The notes under the pieces: model-generated
Told to the model about the DNA's origin: nothing
Databases searched by the model: none
What the model saw: the letters and a program-made list of their open reading frames with translations, nothing else
Program-made: the position numbers and the translations under genes
From: Macrocybe gigantea
Taxonomy: Eukaryota; Basidiomycota; Agaricomycetes; Agaricales; Callistosporiaceae
NCBI GenBank assembly: GCA_011319805.1
Contig: SJRY01000253.1
Location: 186,001-250,000 of the forward strand
Direction of reading: 5' to 3'
DNA: 64,000 bases
Part shown: positions 35,834 to 48,458 of the stretch, piece after piece
Layout of the letters: every line of letters starts with the position of its first letter
Position numbering within the stretch: the first letter of the stretch is position 1

Positions 35834-38100
35834 ATGTCCTCAGACTACGAGTTCTCTGACGATGATGCCGAATACTTTGACGAAGATGATGATATGATAG
35901 ATGGCACCCAGGACGGTAATGTGCCCCATCTCCTCTCGGGCAGCCGGTCGTGTGTCCTGACCGGGGTTCCCGTTTCGTATCGAGCAGAGTCGGAAGCGTC
36001 GGAAGACGACATGGATATGGACACTTATGGTGACGATTTCAAGGTCATCACCAAGGGCAAACGCAAGTCGTACGAAGTAGAATACGAGTCCCTCAGCCAG
36101 GCCGCTGTCGAGAAGCTCATGCGGCAGGACATCGACGATGTGTGCGGGATCCTCGGAATAGACGTAAGTCCCTCTTTGCCTACCAGTCATCCATCAGTGC
36201 CACTCAAAAGCCATGTCATCCCTCTGAATCGTGTGCGTCTTTGCGCATATGTAGAGCCCCATCGCGGGCCTCCTGCTAAGGCACATGTCGTGGAACAAGG
36301 AGCGTTTGATTGAAAAGTACATGGACAATCCATCCGGGGTGCTCGTTGCTGCCGGTGTCTCCCTAGCGGAACCGTCGACGCCGCAGACACCCCTCCGCTC
36401 GCCCAGCAGCCCGACTCAGCCGGCACGGCGCACCACACGTGCCGCATCCAAGCTCTTGTCGTTGACCTCCCCATCCTCATCCAAGAAATCCTCCCCCACC
36501 TCACCGACGCAGTCCTTCTCAACACCGGCGGTGGCTCTCAAGTCCAAGCCCGCAAAGGAGGAGGAGCAGCCGTTCGTGTGCCCCATCTGCTTCGACGACG
36601 CGCCGGACCTGCGCCCGCTCGGCCTCATGTGCGGGCATCTCTTTTGCTCCGGATGCTGGAGTGCCTACGTCACGTCCAAAATTCGGGACGAAGCCGAACA
36701 GACGATCCGTTGCATGGCCGAGCACTGTGCCCTCGTTGCGCCGGACCCATTCGTCAAGGCCGCGCTGCTGCCCGAGGACCCTGCAGCGGGCACGGCGATG
36801 GGCCCGGCAGAGCGGGCGGAGCACGCGCTGACGTGGATCCGCTTCCAGGAGCTGCTCGTGAGGGATTTTGTTGCGTCGAACCCGAACCTCAAGTACTGCC
36901 CGTACCCTGGCTGTACCAACACCGTCTCGTGCCCATCTGCCGCGTCCAAGTCGAGCCTCACGACCGTCGTGCCGACGTCTCGTGCGGGGCTCGGGGCGTG
37001 CCCGGAGCGGGTCAGCAAGAGAGGGAGAAGAACGGCTCGGCCTCGGCCTTGCGGGCAAGGAGCACAAGTTTTGCTTCGGCTGCCCGATTGAGGGCGATCA
37101 CCGGCCCGTCGTGTGCAGCGTGGCGAGGATGTGGCTCAAGAAGTGCAGGGACGACAGCGAGACCGCTAATTGGATCAAGAGCAACACGAAGGAGTGCTCG
37201 CAGTGCCAGAGCACGATCGAGAAGAACGGGGGATGCAAGTGCGTCGTTTCTTTTTCGTTTTTAGACATTTCCTTTGGTCTTATTGACTGCTTCGCAGCCA
37301 TATGACGTGCAAGAAGTGCAAGCACGAATTTTGCTGGGTGTGCATGGGCCCATGGTCCGAGCATGGTACGGCTTGGTATTCCTGCAATCGTTACGACGAA
37401 AAGGCAGGTGTTGAAGCCAGGGATGCCCAGAGCCGAAGTCGAGCATCGCTCGAACGCTACCTCCACGTACGTCATCCCTTCGCGGACTCGTGTCGTTCGC
37501 TCACAATTATCGACAGTACTACAACCGCTGGGCGAACCACGAGCAGTCGGCGAAGCTGTCGGTCGACTTGTATGCCAAGACGGAGAAAAAGATGGAGGAC
37601 ATGCAGATCACGTCGTCGCTCACGTGGATCGAGGTCCAGTTCATGAAGAAAGCCGTCGAGGAGGTCGAAAAGTGCCGCATGACGCTCAAGTGGACGTACG
37701 CCATGGCGTATTACCTTGCCAAAGGGAATGAGAAGGACTTGTTTGAGGATAATCAGAGGTATGTGCTGCCTGGAAAACGACTACCAGACGGAACGTTGTT
37801 CAACTGCGTGTGACAGGGACTTGGAAAAGGCCGTCGAGGACCTCTCGGAGCTTCTCGAACAGCCGATCGAGACGGACACGATCCCGATGCTGCGTCAGAA
37901 AGTGACCGACAAGACGGTGCGTGCATCGTGTCCTGCCTTTCGTTTTGTGTGACTGAAATGGCGGTGTCTAGGTCTATGTGCAGAAGCGGAACGAGATCAT
38001 GTTGGAGGACACTGCGAACGGGTTCTTGGAGGGTAGGTGGAGATGGAATGTCGCCGTTGAAGGATTTGACGATCCTGAGAAGGGCGCCGTGGCGATTTGA
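35834..38100 (+). CDS. Ariadne-type RBR E3 ubiquitin ligase (ARI1/ARIH-like)
   Basis: A RING-in-between-RING ligase. The acidic start is [20 protein letters not shown], as in ARIH1. RING1 is [20 protein letters not shown] (about 36570-36630) with [10 protein letters not shown]. The IBR follows ([14 protein letters not shown] ... [18 protein letters not shown]). RING2 is [15 protein letters not shown], then an intron, then [19 protein letters not shown], which includes the catalytic Cys position (NGGCxHMTC). The Ariadne domain follows ([19 protein letters not shown] ... [17 protein letters not shown]) and ends at TGA 38098-38100. Two 1-nt losses break the IBR frame, at about 36974-36977 and 37046-37048; all three frame pieces are conserved. 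An S/P-rich linker precedes RING1. Presumed role: monoubiquitination with cullin-RING ligases, by family. Confidence 0.9.
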
Positions 38101-39538
38101 GTAGACGCGAGTGTTGTTGCCCCCTCTTTTTCTTTAGTCCTTTTCTTGGTTGTTGTCGTCATCGTCGCCCGCTCATCCATCATCATCAAAGATCCTTTTC
38201 CGCTATCTCTCGCTCCGTCTCGTCTGGTCCTTCCTGTTCTCTTCGCTTGGTGCTCTAGCATAAAGTACATACTACTTGTACAGACATGATATATACATAA
38301 AGGAATTCGAACGTCGGGCGTGATATTAGAGGGTCCCCATTTCCGGTCAACCACGCAAGACTGCTGTGTATGCTCCGACTGCTGCTGCTTGTTCCATCAG
38401 TCCCACATGTTGTAGCAGGGACGTGGTGTGGGAGTTGCCCGAATAGCCTTTTATGGTGCGTGTCTCTTCCATCATAATACCCCTGTCCTTGTATGTAGAA
38501 CAATGACCGAGGCCGCTGCCGGGCTCGGAGGATGAGTTTGTTATGTACCATCCACCATCATGTATCCGAGACGGGATTCTTTCACGAGTCCTGTAGCTTG
38601 TTCGTCTTCTGTGCTTTTTGCTCTTGCCGTTTTAGCGGAGGAGGAGGACGTGCGGTTGTTGTGCTGCTGGGTGTGTGTTGAACATTTGAAATGTGAGTCT
38701 TTTTGGTTCTTGTGCGGCAGCGGTGTCGACTTTCGAGCTGGTTCTTGGTGTGCGTCTTGTCCTTGGTGCCGGTTTTGCTGGACATGGAGATGCCCTGTGA
38801 TTCTGCGCAGCGTGACTTGGTGGTGTCCATGCTGTTGACAAGTCTGACACAGCATTTCAGAGCTCTGTATATAATGATGGGGGCTTCTTCACGGCATGAA
38901 GCCCTTGGAAGTGCATGGAACGGTTCCTTGGATGAGGTGAATCCAGCGACCTGGCGTTTAATATCAAGGGATGTCGTTCGCCAGTGTGCGGGCGTCGACA
39001 TTTCATGTTAGGTGCGTCTTGCATTTGTTCTGTCCTTTGTTACACTCAAGCAGTCGGGTTAGGACGTTGCCAGCGCCAATATCACGGGCGAACTTTGAGT
39101 ATCGCTGACCAGGATTTCTCCTTGAAACCTTTCTTCATATCAACGCGTCTGGCTTTCAGTTAATATTCCGTTTCATTCCCATTTATGCTCAGAGTAAGTT
39201 TCGATCGTTGTTTTCTCGTTTCTCGCGCATATACTGACTTAGCGGCGCATAGATCTTGTGTTCATTGAATCGCATACATTTACAATTCGGTTGGTCGTAT
39301 GTCATGTTTTTTTTTTTTTGTTAATATTCCTGCGCATATAACTGACGGTAATTCGGCTTTTGTTCTCCGATAATTCGCAGTCATGGGTCTCGAACATTCA
39401 TCAGCTGACACGAATGGCTGATGTCACTTGGTCGCATGACTGCGGAGTTTCCGTCTTGTTAAAGCTCCGTTTCAAAAACGCGTTTACCGCATCCAACGCG
39501 TAAACACACGTGACGCTTGTCTTATCACCCGAACCCCC
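38101..39538. other. Long intergenic region without a supported gene
   Basis: It contains the ARI1 3' UTR and the promoter of the next gene. A 139-codon minus-strand frame (39001-38582) is Thr/Lys/Arg-rich and has no recognisable domain or splice partners, so it is not called. A T-run of 14 lies at about 39307-39320. No repeat or RNA gene was recognised. Confidence 0.5.
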
Positions 39539-41927
39539 ATGTCCAACGTCCTCCCGCCGCTCGCCAGTCCAGCGGCGTACGACTCCAAGCGCAACACAAT
39601 CCTCCCACCCATCTCCACCATTTCCGCATCGTTTCGCACACACGACATCTCGTCCTCGCCCCCACCTTCGTCGTCTCCTTTGCATACGCCGTATTCGACC
39701 AAGACGGCCGTGACTATGCATACGTTCGTTCTGTTCCCAAACTACGCATTCCGGACCACCCGCGCGATTTTCGTGGATTCGATACAGATAACTATGCCTC
39801 TGCTTGGCAGCTCCCAATGGCGCTGAATAGGCGCCCGGATGGACCCTTTTCTCTGCCACACTTCAAATCGGCATTCCCTGAAGATGATGATTTCATGTAC
39901 TTATCGTGTTCAGACGCGTTTGAGATTCCCGCGTCTGAGGAGCCAACGTTACCTTTGGCGCAGTCCAGAGATACTTCCCCAAGTCACAATTCAGCGTACG
40001 ACGCCGAGGATGACGAATTGGAAGAGGACGAGGAGAGTGAGGTTTTCGTGGCGAGTGATGCCCGTGCGACCTTTTTCCGCATATCTGCCGAACGAGGTAG
40101 ATGGAGGCACGACCCGGTTCCAATCGTCAGGCAGGCTCATACCCAGGTACGGAAATCGGTACCATCTTGGTCTTCACTCCCCGTTTCCGGCATCCAACTC
40201 GCTACGAGGCCCATATCCGAACCCGCTCCATCAACAAGTCGTGTGCCTTCGCCTTCTGGAGGCGCACGTTCACACGCGTCCTGTAACGATCCGGTGGCCG
40301 AGCTTCCATCGACTTCATTTCCTGATCATACCACATCTTCGGACCGCCACGTATCGTGCGATCCTCTGCCGTCCCTCGTGAGCGACAGAGACACGAGCCC
40401 GGAACCCGAACCGCCTTACTTGTCTTCACCTCTTCCACCGTCATCGCCTCCTCTATCGCCTCTACACCCTTCCTCTCCCTTGTCATTACTACCCTCATCA
40501 CCACCTCCGCCTCTGTCTTCTCCTCTTGTCGCTGGCGCCGACACAGATGATGACGTGCCGGAGCTTGAGTTGAAAACTGAAATGGAGGAAATCCCGTCCC
40601 AGCTGCAGGATCTTCTCACACCGGAGAAGGAATCGACTCAACGCTGTAGTTTGTCCTCCTTCCCACATCTCTTGGCTCAACGATTTCCGCTGGTAGGAGA
40701 ATGACGATGCTGTCGTTGGGCAGTCAAGATCCGGCTCTCAGGCATCCATGAGCGGGGTGCCCTCGGTCTCATCATCAAGTGAAACAACAGCTTCCAAGAG
40801 TGACGTCTATAATGAATCTCTCGCTCCTTCTACACATCCGGACCTTGCGTCCTCAATGGAGAACGCCGTGCCTATGCCTGAACCTCCAAAATCCGTTATG
40901 AACAGCCCAGCGTTGCTTCTGGACTCTGGCGCCGGCACAGAGTTATCTGAGATACTCGGGGCACCGGATGATCTCTCAATTACGACGGCGCCAGACGCAG
41001 CGTTGACGCCCGACAACGGTCCAGGTCCGATATCGGACATCGTGGATGATCGGGTAGATGTTCCGAAGATGATGGACCATCAACAAGAGTCTGGCCATGT
41101 TCTTGATGATGATGCGGAAGAACGGAGGGCAAAGAGGAGACGGGATACCGCTTCTATAAACGGGAGCGGAGAATCAGCTCGCAAGAAGGCACGAACGAAA
41201 GGTCGCGAAACCGTGGATGAGAAAGGCAAGGCAAAAGGGGTGGATGGACGGACTCGTGACGAGAAGGCTGACGAGGAAAGGACCACTCACTCGAGGGTAA
41301 AGAAGGCAAAGAAGGTCAAGGCGCATACGAGCAAGGGCAAAGTTTCTCGGCCTCTATCCAGATCTCACGATGCCGACGTCGACTCGTCAGAGGACTCAGA
41401 TTCGGACCCCGAGCCAGCCCCCAAGCCATCTCCCAAATCCTCCAAGAAGCGAAAACCGATGGATGCCGAAACGGCAGAGATATGCGGTCTGCTGGTCGAG
41501 TCGATGGCGACGTCGCGCGCGTCGTGTTTGCCCGTATCGTCACTGTACAAATCAGTGATGCAGTCGCGGCCATCGCTGAAGGCACAAAAGAGCGAGAAGG
41601 AGTGGATTGAGGTGTTTAATCGCGTACTTGCAGACGGCGAAGGGGTGTGTTTGGTAAAGTGGAGAGCAGCGGCATGGTGCGTTCCTTTTTTTCTCCTCGT
41701 CGACGAGACCCTTATGGGATTTGGGTGCGTGGCAGGATGAGAACGATCGTCCGTTGGAAGCACAGTGGTTCTACGTGCCAGAGATGGACGAAGACCAGGA
41801 GCGTGCGATGCTGATTCGCAGCATGATGCCACGACCAGGAAAACGGAGCACTACGAAGAAGTATAAGCAGTATTATTACCGGCCACTTGAGAAGATTTCA
41901 AAGTGGGATCCTGAAGACGAGATTTGA
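39539..41927 (+). CDS. Unrecognised Ser/Pro-rich, probably nuclear protein
   Basis: I do not recognise the family. A start at 39539 (MSNVLPPLASPAAYDSKRNT) fits a natural N-terminus, but the main frame (SAWQLPMALNRRPDGPF onward) is different, so an unlocated intron or indel lies in 39640-39790. The long middle is Ser/Pro/Asp-rich with acidic patches (DDELEEDEESEV). After about 40740 a segment of bipartite basic clusters (RRAKRRRDT, KKARTKGRE, RVKKAKKVK, KKRKP) suggests nuclear import. The C-terminus looks folded and conserved: ICGLLVESMATSRASCLPVS, SEKEWIEVFNRVLADGEG, then after an intron LEAQWFYVPEMDEDQERAML and YRPLEKISKWDPEDEI at TGA 41925-41927. A winged-helix-like C-terminal domain is a guess. 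Confidence 0.65.
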
Positions 41928-42614
41928 ATTCGCCAAATTTGCAAGCAGGAAATTGGACTTGGCATGACTTGCTTTTCTTTCTCTTCGTAATGCCTAGCCG
42001 TCTACGGCAAATGATATCAACGGTCTTCGTCTTTTTTCTCTACAGGATAACAATATTTTTTTCTAGTCCTTCATGACACGCTCTGTGCCGCCATCTGCTA
42101 TTATCATTATTGTTTTGACCTCATGTGCATAGGTTTTTTTTCCTTCCCTTTTCTTCATGGGCTCCTTGGCCGTTTTGCATGTAGCCATAATCGATGCTGT
42201 TCGACTCATGACCATGCGCGGGCGGAGATGTTCGACGGTGCTCGCACTGCACTTTCGTTTGAGGGAACGAAAAGAAGCATTCAGCATAGTAGTCCCTGTC
42301 GTATGGGAAAGACCAACAGGGAGACTGGGATTGAACGTGCTCAAGAGCTCAAGTCGATACCAGAAAGGGGCCAGGGATAAAAAGACAAATCCAGGCGCTC
42401 ATGGACAGGAAATAACGGTGTTATTTAAGGAGACGATGAAGATAGACTCGGGTCAGTGTTATGTATAATAAGAACTAAATAGAATTCGCGACGATAGCGG
42501 CTGTACGTGACATGTTTCGCCCAACGACCCGCATATCCCCTATCCAACGAATAAAACTGAAGTGTAGTCGTGAGGATGACGAGATGCAAGTCTGAACTTA
42601 AGACTCACGATGAG
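41928..42614. other. Convergent 3' region, no gene
   Basis: The first 500 bp show no coding signal. From about 42430 the sequence is the downstream part of the inverted FunK1 duplication. Confidence 0.5.
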
Positions 42615-45600
42615 TTAGTTATTCGTCTTGACTCGCTTGGATCCTCTCGTTGGCGACTCAGGCTCCTCAAAAGTCTTGGAAGAGATACGGCCAGCGTAAT
42701 CCGTGTTCGCGGGCACGATTTCAGCACCTGGAGATAAATTCCATTTGACTTGCGAAGCGGCTTTGTCATCGGAGCCCAACGTGCGCAACATGTTGAGGTT
42801 CTCCTGGCGCCGTTTCACCACTTCTTTCGTATCGGGGTGAGGTTCAGGAGGTTGTTTCTTTAGATCTTCGATCGTGTCATTGAGCACGTCGAGGAAGAAG
42901 TCGTGAACGGTCTCGATATAAGGGTATTGATGGACAAGCATCAAGATATGCCACCATCGGAGCAGCAAGGGTTTGAGGCGTTCGAAATACGGATGGACAT
43001 GGCAGAGAACGAATTCTTCAAAGTCGTCAAACTGGAATAGGTCCGTTTTGTTCCTGGAAAGAGTGGAACGATTGTCCGATCTAAATATACAGTAATAAAT
43101 GCGATGAATGGCCGCGTTCGGTGAGGTGGGCGAATAGCGTTCATTCAACTCTTTGCGTCGAGCGCCGCCGGGCCCACTGCGAGAGATGCAGATCTCGGTC
43201 AAGACCCAGAAAAATGATTCCATGTCATGTCTGGCATCGTGAGGTGACAATCCGAGTGACCACATGCTTTTTCCCTCTAATACTTCGGCACTGGCATATG
43301 GGAAAGTAGCCTATACTTGCAATCAGGATGAGTTTCATTAAATCAGATTGTAACTTACACTTCGCATCGCTGTCTGTGCTTGGACCATTGAGAAGTCTGG
43401 GAGTTCTGCGTCCTGCGAAGATGATTGAGAAAAGAAAATTAGGCTAGAATGAAGGTCTTACTCGACCAAGGAGTCCTACATCTGAATGGAGCAGCTGCAG
43501 TATAACTCGTCAGAACCGTAGCCGAAATGTGGAGAAAATGCATACCTGTGCTTGTTTCTTCTTCACTTGCTGAATATGCCAGGTTGGACTAAGACACTGA
43601 ATGAAATATTCTACATCTCCAACATGGTTCGCAAGGACCTTGAAAACGGAATCGCCATCAAGAACATCACCTAGGGTGAGCCCGAACATGGCCTTGGCAG
43701 TTTGTGCAAGCACTATTTTGAGCGGTTTCATATTAGGTGGATGGCTCAACAGAGACTTTCTACGATCCGTCGTCTTTTTCGCATAGTCATAATCTATGAG
43801 TCGACCTCTATTTTCCCGCGATCTTCATTCGGATAGATGAGAATATTGTTAATACTGATGTCGCGATGGAGAACGAGATGAACGAAATATATTTTCTTGT
43901 GAACTAGGAAACAGTGGTTAGCAGAAGTTTCCAGAAATGTCACTTTCTTACATTCAATTGCATCTTTGAGAACCTGCAGCAATTCGAACAGATCTTTGAA
44001 GTTTCGAAGAGGCCACCCATAGAATGACATCAACATCCGAGATTGGACCCGAAAAGTCGGTGCGTTGTGGTGCATAGCATGCATATATTGAGTGCTGTCC
44101 GTCGTGATGATGTCGAGATGTTTGGCAAGAGATTCGAGGTGCGGAATCCCTTCTATCTTCCTCTTTTTTCCTGTCTCCTCTGCAGGCGGATGAGTCACAG
44201 ATTCAAGAGACTGGCGAATTAATCCGAAGGTGTCGACCGTGACACCATTGATCTTGACATCCTCATGTGAGTAAACGAGGTCATGACCATCCATGCCACC
44301 CTTGGGGTAGAATTCCCCTTCAGGTGTCGCCGTCAATGGCCTCCATGTTTGTTTTAGTACATAGATCTGTAGGGATGATGTTGAGGTCAACACAAGGCTG
44401 AAAGCGTCTAAAACGCACCTTTCGCATAGATGGAGGCCTGGACAAGTCTGCTTCCTTCAGCACGCCCATATAATGTAGCACGTCCAGACATAGAAGCCGC
44501 TCTTGTGATATCAAGAGCACGAACAGTGATAAACGTCTCCCGTCTCGTCGGGTCATCCTTCGCAGGCATGTCAATTGCCCAGTTGGTCCTGCTTGCGGAG
44601 TCGTTGTAATCGCTGAGCTTGACGGATGGATCGAACGAGTGAACCACTTCAATGTTGGTCGCCTCGATCGATTGCTTGCAGATCCGCATCGTCGTATCCC
44701 AGCCCAATTTCTCCGGTGGCAACAAACTCATTGCAAGAATGACGCGTATGAAATCTTTGGGTTCCTACACAAACTGTCAACAATCTAATGAAAAATGCAC
44801 ATGTGTCGCATACCGTATGGATATTGATTGCCGTATCGGTTCCAAGCACACCTGTTCGATCCGCCAGCCAAATTGTGAGGTCACTATCACAGAACAGAGT
44901 GCCGAAGACAAAGCGTCTATCAAGTTGTTCTGCGAGCATTTGTCGCATGTACACCAATAGCTGATAGACATGCTCCTCGACTTTCTTTTTCGTCTTGACT
45001 TCTGTCACAGAATTGACACGATGCCACCACGCCTTTATTATTTCCTTTTCTCCTTCCTACATAATTTTGTTAGCTAGCGATATAAAATAGAAAGAGATGC
45101 GCACATCAGTAGTTGCCTTCTTGACTTCCGCTTCAACATCATCCACGTCAGATTGTAGAATATTAATAAGATCCGGACGCAGAGTCGCAGATTCTGGGAT
45201 GATCGATGACGGAGCCTCGTTGTGACGATCAACCCATTTCGTTCGAAACGGTGGCATGTTCGTATCAAGTTCGAACGCGACGACCTTGATGTGTTCCGCG
45301 GTCTCGACGAACGGCGCATAAATAGCCTCTTCCTTCCCGCCTTGAGCTTGTGCCAACGTTGTCCATTTCGTAGACTCGGCATTGTATGTTCTATCAGCGA
45401 CAAGCGCGTCGTACACCTTGGCAATGAGGTCTGCATCAACAGGAAGCAATCGTTCTAGAAAATCGTTTGTCGATGTGACGTGAAGATTTCCTTCATCGAG
45501 TTCGCTCTTCACAATCCTCCGAACATCATCGGCGCTCATTTTGAACGCGGCGGTGTGCGCTGGTCTGGTCTTGATTGGAGTGTTCGGGTCAACGGATAGG

Positions 45601-46380
45601 CGGAAACGCGAGTCTCTATAGTTAGCTGCATCAGGAAGGAAAGCAAATGAAGTACATGGCGGGTCTCCTACCAAGTTTATGTGCAGTTAGTATCGGCAAA
45701 GAAATTTCGGAGACAATGGTGTTGGTCCAACTTTCGAACTTGCACAGCCACAAAATGGACGCGTTGTTTGCCCATATTTCTTAATTAGGAATCTTTCATT
45801 GGCCACCTTGTGGATCGAAGCCCTTCTGTGCATGTTCATTCACATCTTCCTAATTTCCAGCAGCGCTCAAATTGTTCTCCCGTTTTTTTTTTTTTTTTTG
45901 ACACGTTGTGATCGGCTTTATGAAAAATTCTCAGCACTTGCGACGCCGAATTCATCACCGCCAGAGTCATCGGCGATGCCTTGCGACTTCGATTGCAATG
46001 AACACTACCGCAAATATGTATGATTCAGAGATACTGACAATGCCAAGCGATTGGACAATCAGACTCTCCATTCTCTGCATTGACCGAATTCCCGGCGGTC
46101 TGTATATAGGGGCAGCGCAACGACCGATAATCCGCGACTCCATTTACTCCAGATACACCCAATATAGTTGTTACAAAACTGAGAAGCGTAGACTTCATTC
46201 AGACCTGCAGTCCACAATTCCTTTGTTTGACTCCGTCCCATCCACCTGGATAGATGACCAATTGATTGTGGCCGAAAGTGCGTTAGCCTCTGCGGCGTTT
46301 TTTTTACGGTGGCAAAATAAGAACGAAAAAGCCATTCACGATGTGGCCGCGCCGTCGAACGATACCAATTTGATCCGTGC
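42430..46380 (-). repeat. Segmental duplication, FunK1 copy 2 (inverted)
   Basis: Reverse-complement partner of 9690-13660. Upstream regions, intron positions, exons and the first part of the downstream region all match. The two copies face each other across about 28.8 kb of mostly single-copy genes. Confidence 0.9.
42615..45539 (-). CDS. FunK1 fungal-specific protein kinase, copy 2 (frame interrupted)
   Basis: Paralogue of the kinase at 10537-13475 with the same intron layout. The ATG at 45539 (MSADDVRRIVKSELDEGN) starts the conserved part; NTPIKTRPAHT upstream is conserved too. N-terminal landmarks are FVFGTLFCDSDLTIWLADR and LLPPEKLGWDTTMRICKQ. HRDISINN lies near 43855, IDYDYA near 43795, and HDARHDMESFFWVLTEIC near 43240. 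It ends RVKTNN at 42615. Unlike copy 1, the 5' exon is intact across the P-P-F-R-T-K-W region. The frame breaks near 44460-44475 (2 nt shorter than copy 1) and at 43803-43807 (1 nt short, C/G run). The segment before the C-lobe (KPLKIVLAQTAKAMFGLTLG) differs clearly from copy 1. Confidence 0.85.
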
Positions 46381-46729
46381 TCGGGAAGAATGTAGCTCAG
46401 AATCATGCCTTGTTTTTCGTATCGGTCCTGTCCGATTTGCGATGTAAGGGTGTTTGTGAGTCAGAACGGCGGGCTCCAATGGGACTTCTGTACAAGGGCG
46501 GGTGATAAAGACATCGAGGACTGGTGAGTACTGGTTAGAAGGCGAGGCTCTGTCTTCGGATTCCATTGAGCTGTATATATTGGAGTAAGGCAGTCAGACG
46601 AGCAGTCAGACAGAAAGCAATGGGATACAAAAGTACGGTGTCGTCGCTTAAATCTTCTCACACCAGTCAGGAGAAAGAAATTCCAGCGATAAAGATAGGA
46701 AGAATAATGCACATGGATTACCATCCGAC
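45676..46729. other. Upstream part of FunK1 copy 2 and spacer to USE1
   Basis: To about 46380 this matches 9690-10400. On the minus strand it keeps a stretch (GLNEVYASQFCNNYIGCIWS) that is also readable in copy 1, so the duplicated unit may include a fragment of another gene. I do not recognise it. A T-run of 17 lies at 45883-45899. The last 350 bp hold the USE1 3' UTR. Confidence 0.45.
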
Positions 46730-47771
46730 TTATCGTCTTGTAAACCGAATCACCATAACCATCAACATGAACAAGAGCAACACGGCGATGACGATGAGCA
46801 CCACAAGGCAAGTCGTCGACCCGCTCTTTCCGCGATGATCTCGCAGCCTTATGCGTTCCTTCTGCATCACGTCAAAGTTGCTCTCGAGCTTCTCCTGCGT
46901 CTCTTCCACCACAGCTTTATCCTTCGCAAGCGACTCGGAAAAGTGCATGGCGTTCCGCTTCAGCTGCGTAGCCATCTGGGCGAGCTGCTCGAGAGCTCGG
47001 TGTGTAGCGCGTTCGTGTTCTGCAGGTGTCGCGCGGAGGCGCCCGTTGCGGTCGCTTTGGTCGTCGATGTCGTTGCCTGCGCGGAGGAAGACGGGAAGGA
47101 CGACGGGATGAGGATCGTCGAAGCCGGAGCAGACGAGACTGTGTCGGCGGGAAGCAACTCGTCCGCAGGAAGCAGAGTTGCTGTATCGGGCTCGGAGACT
47201 ATTGATGAGGCCGCGCCGTTTGTTGAAGAAGGCACTTCCGCTTTCTCTGTTGCGGAGGAGTAGGTATGGGTATCTGAGGCAACAATGGCTCCGGTCTGAC
47301 AGGTTTGGGTGTTGTCCGCTGAAGGGTGCATAATTAGCCGCGCGCTAGAGTAAGGAACAGCCGAATGTACGTTTTCGACCGCTTTTGCGAATGTTTCAAC
47401 ACGGTCAAGGACGATCCTCATATCCTCGAAGCGCCGTATTTTTTCCCTAGGTATAAAACAAATCACTGTTTTCTGTCGAGATAGATGAGCGAAACTCATA
47501 CGGCTCCACGTCCACCTCAAACGTTTCGACATTTCGTAGCAGTTTTCGGGCGTGCTTTACTTTCTACTTCACATTAGTTTCAGTACGTTATTACTGATAC
47601 AACTTAAAATGGAAAGCCAAAGAAATGGACCAACCTGTAGAGTGCCCAGAGCCTTTAACCAAACGCGTTCCCCCTAGACTCATCCCACTCGTCCTTGTTA
47701 GAGACGGATTGTTCTAGCTTCCTGACGAGCCGATGCAAATTGATGTTGTCGTGAACATCATATTCAACCAT
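46730..47771 (-). CDS. USE1: USE1-like SNARE (Golgi-to-ER retrograde transport)
   Basis: Tail-anchored ER SNARE of the Dsl1/Sec20/Ufe1 fusion machinery. The ATG at 47771 begins MVEYDVHDNINLHRLVRKLE. WLKALGTLQ and KVKHARKLLRNVETFEVDVE follow, then KIRRFEDMRIVLDRVETFAK, a Ser/Thr-rich linker, and the SNARE helix ATPAEHERATHRALEQLAQM leading into ATQLKRNAMHFSESLAKDKA. The C-terminal membrane anchor is CLVVLIVIAVLLLFMLMVMV with only four residues after it. Short introns separate these pieces. A C-run at 47670-47674 (a G-run in the coding strand) is 1 nt short and shifts the frame before WLKALG. Confidence 0.8.
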
Positions 47772-48458
47772 AATTTACACTGGACCGGCCGGTGAACGTC
47801 GTTGGAAAGGACAGTGACGAAAGATGGCTGTGGCAAGTTCGCCACGTTCCAGTCCGTGTTTGGCACCAGCCTCTGAATTCTACAGTAACGTCGGCAGCGC
47901 CTGCCGGCAATCTAAATTCCTATTTCTGCATCTCAAGCTCTGGGCCTCAAGAGGCCTATGCAGTCAGCTTCTATGATACGACCTGGCTGCTCTGGTGTGC
48001 TTTCCGTATGTGACTACTTTTGCTGCGCAATGATCATCACCATCAATGTTCGTGCGATTGGTTGTTCCAGCATGTCCATTCACACTCAACCAGTGAACCG
48101 AACGACTTGGTATGACTCTTTGAGAGACTTTGCGCGCTTCACGGCTACACCCATATGCAAATGAGTCACTGAGAATTGACTTTCAATGACATGGACGAGG
48201 TTGGTGCTTCCATCTGCATTCCACGTTGGCGTTGGTCATCATGATGGCAGTGGTGAGCGGAGTTTGAAATGATGAAACCCGCAGCGCCACGACAAAGACA
48301 GCCCCTTAACCATTACTTCGATTACAAGTCCTCGCTCATCTATCCAGCTTTCTCCAATTCTCCTACAAACCAGTTCTTTCAGAGAACAGTCAGTCAGAAA
48401 GAAACTTACTGAACCCATTTCATAACAACAAACCCGAATCGCAGAAGAACACAGCTTA
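47772..48458. other. Divergent intergenic region
   Basis: 687 bp between the USE1 start and the start of the next gene on the other strand. It presumably holds both promoters. Short open frames only; no recognised element. Confidence 0.5.

Noticed and set aside
36974..37080. An intron in the IBR domain of the Ariadne-like gene instead of two frameshifts
   Set aside because: The skipped part contains conserved sequence (VSCGARG) readable in another frame, and the only possible donors are poor.
38582..39001. 139-codon minus-strand frame, Thr/Lys/Arg-rich
   Set aside because: No domain, no splice partners and codon content unlike neighbouring genes.
45883..45899. Poly-T run as a retrotransposon poly(A) tail
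   Set aside because: No reverse-transcriptase remnant or target duplication adjoins it, and the duplicate at about 10150-10165 has only a short A-run at this place.
46059..46406. Separate gene upstream of FunK1 copy 2
   Set aside because: Partly shared with copy 1, but without a consistent frame in both copies; kept only as a possible fragment.
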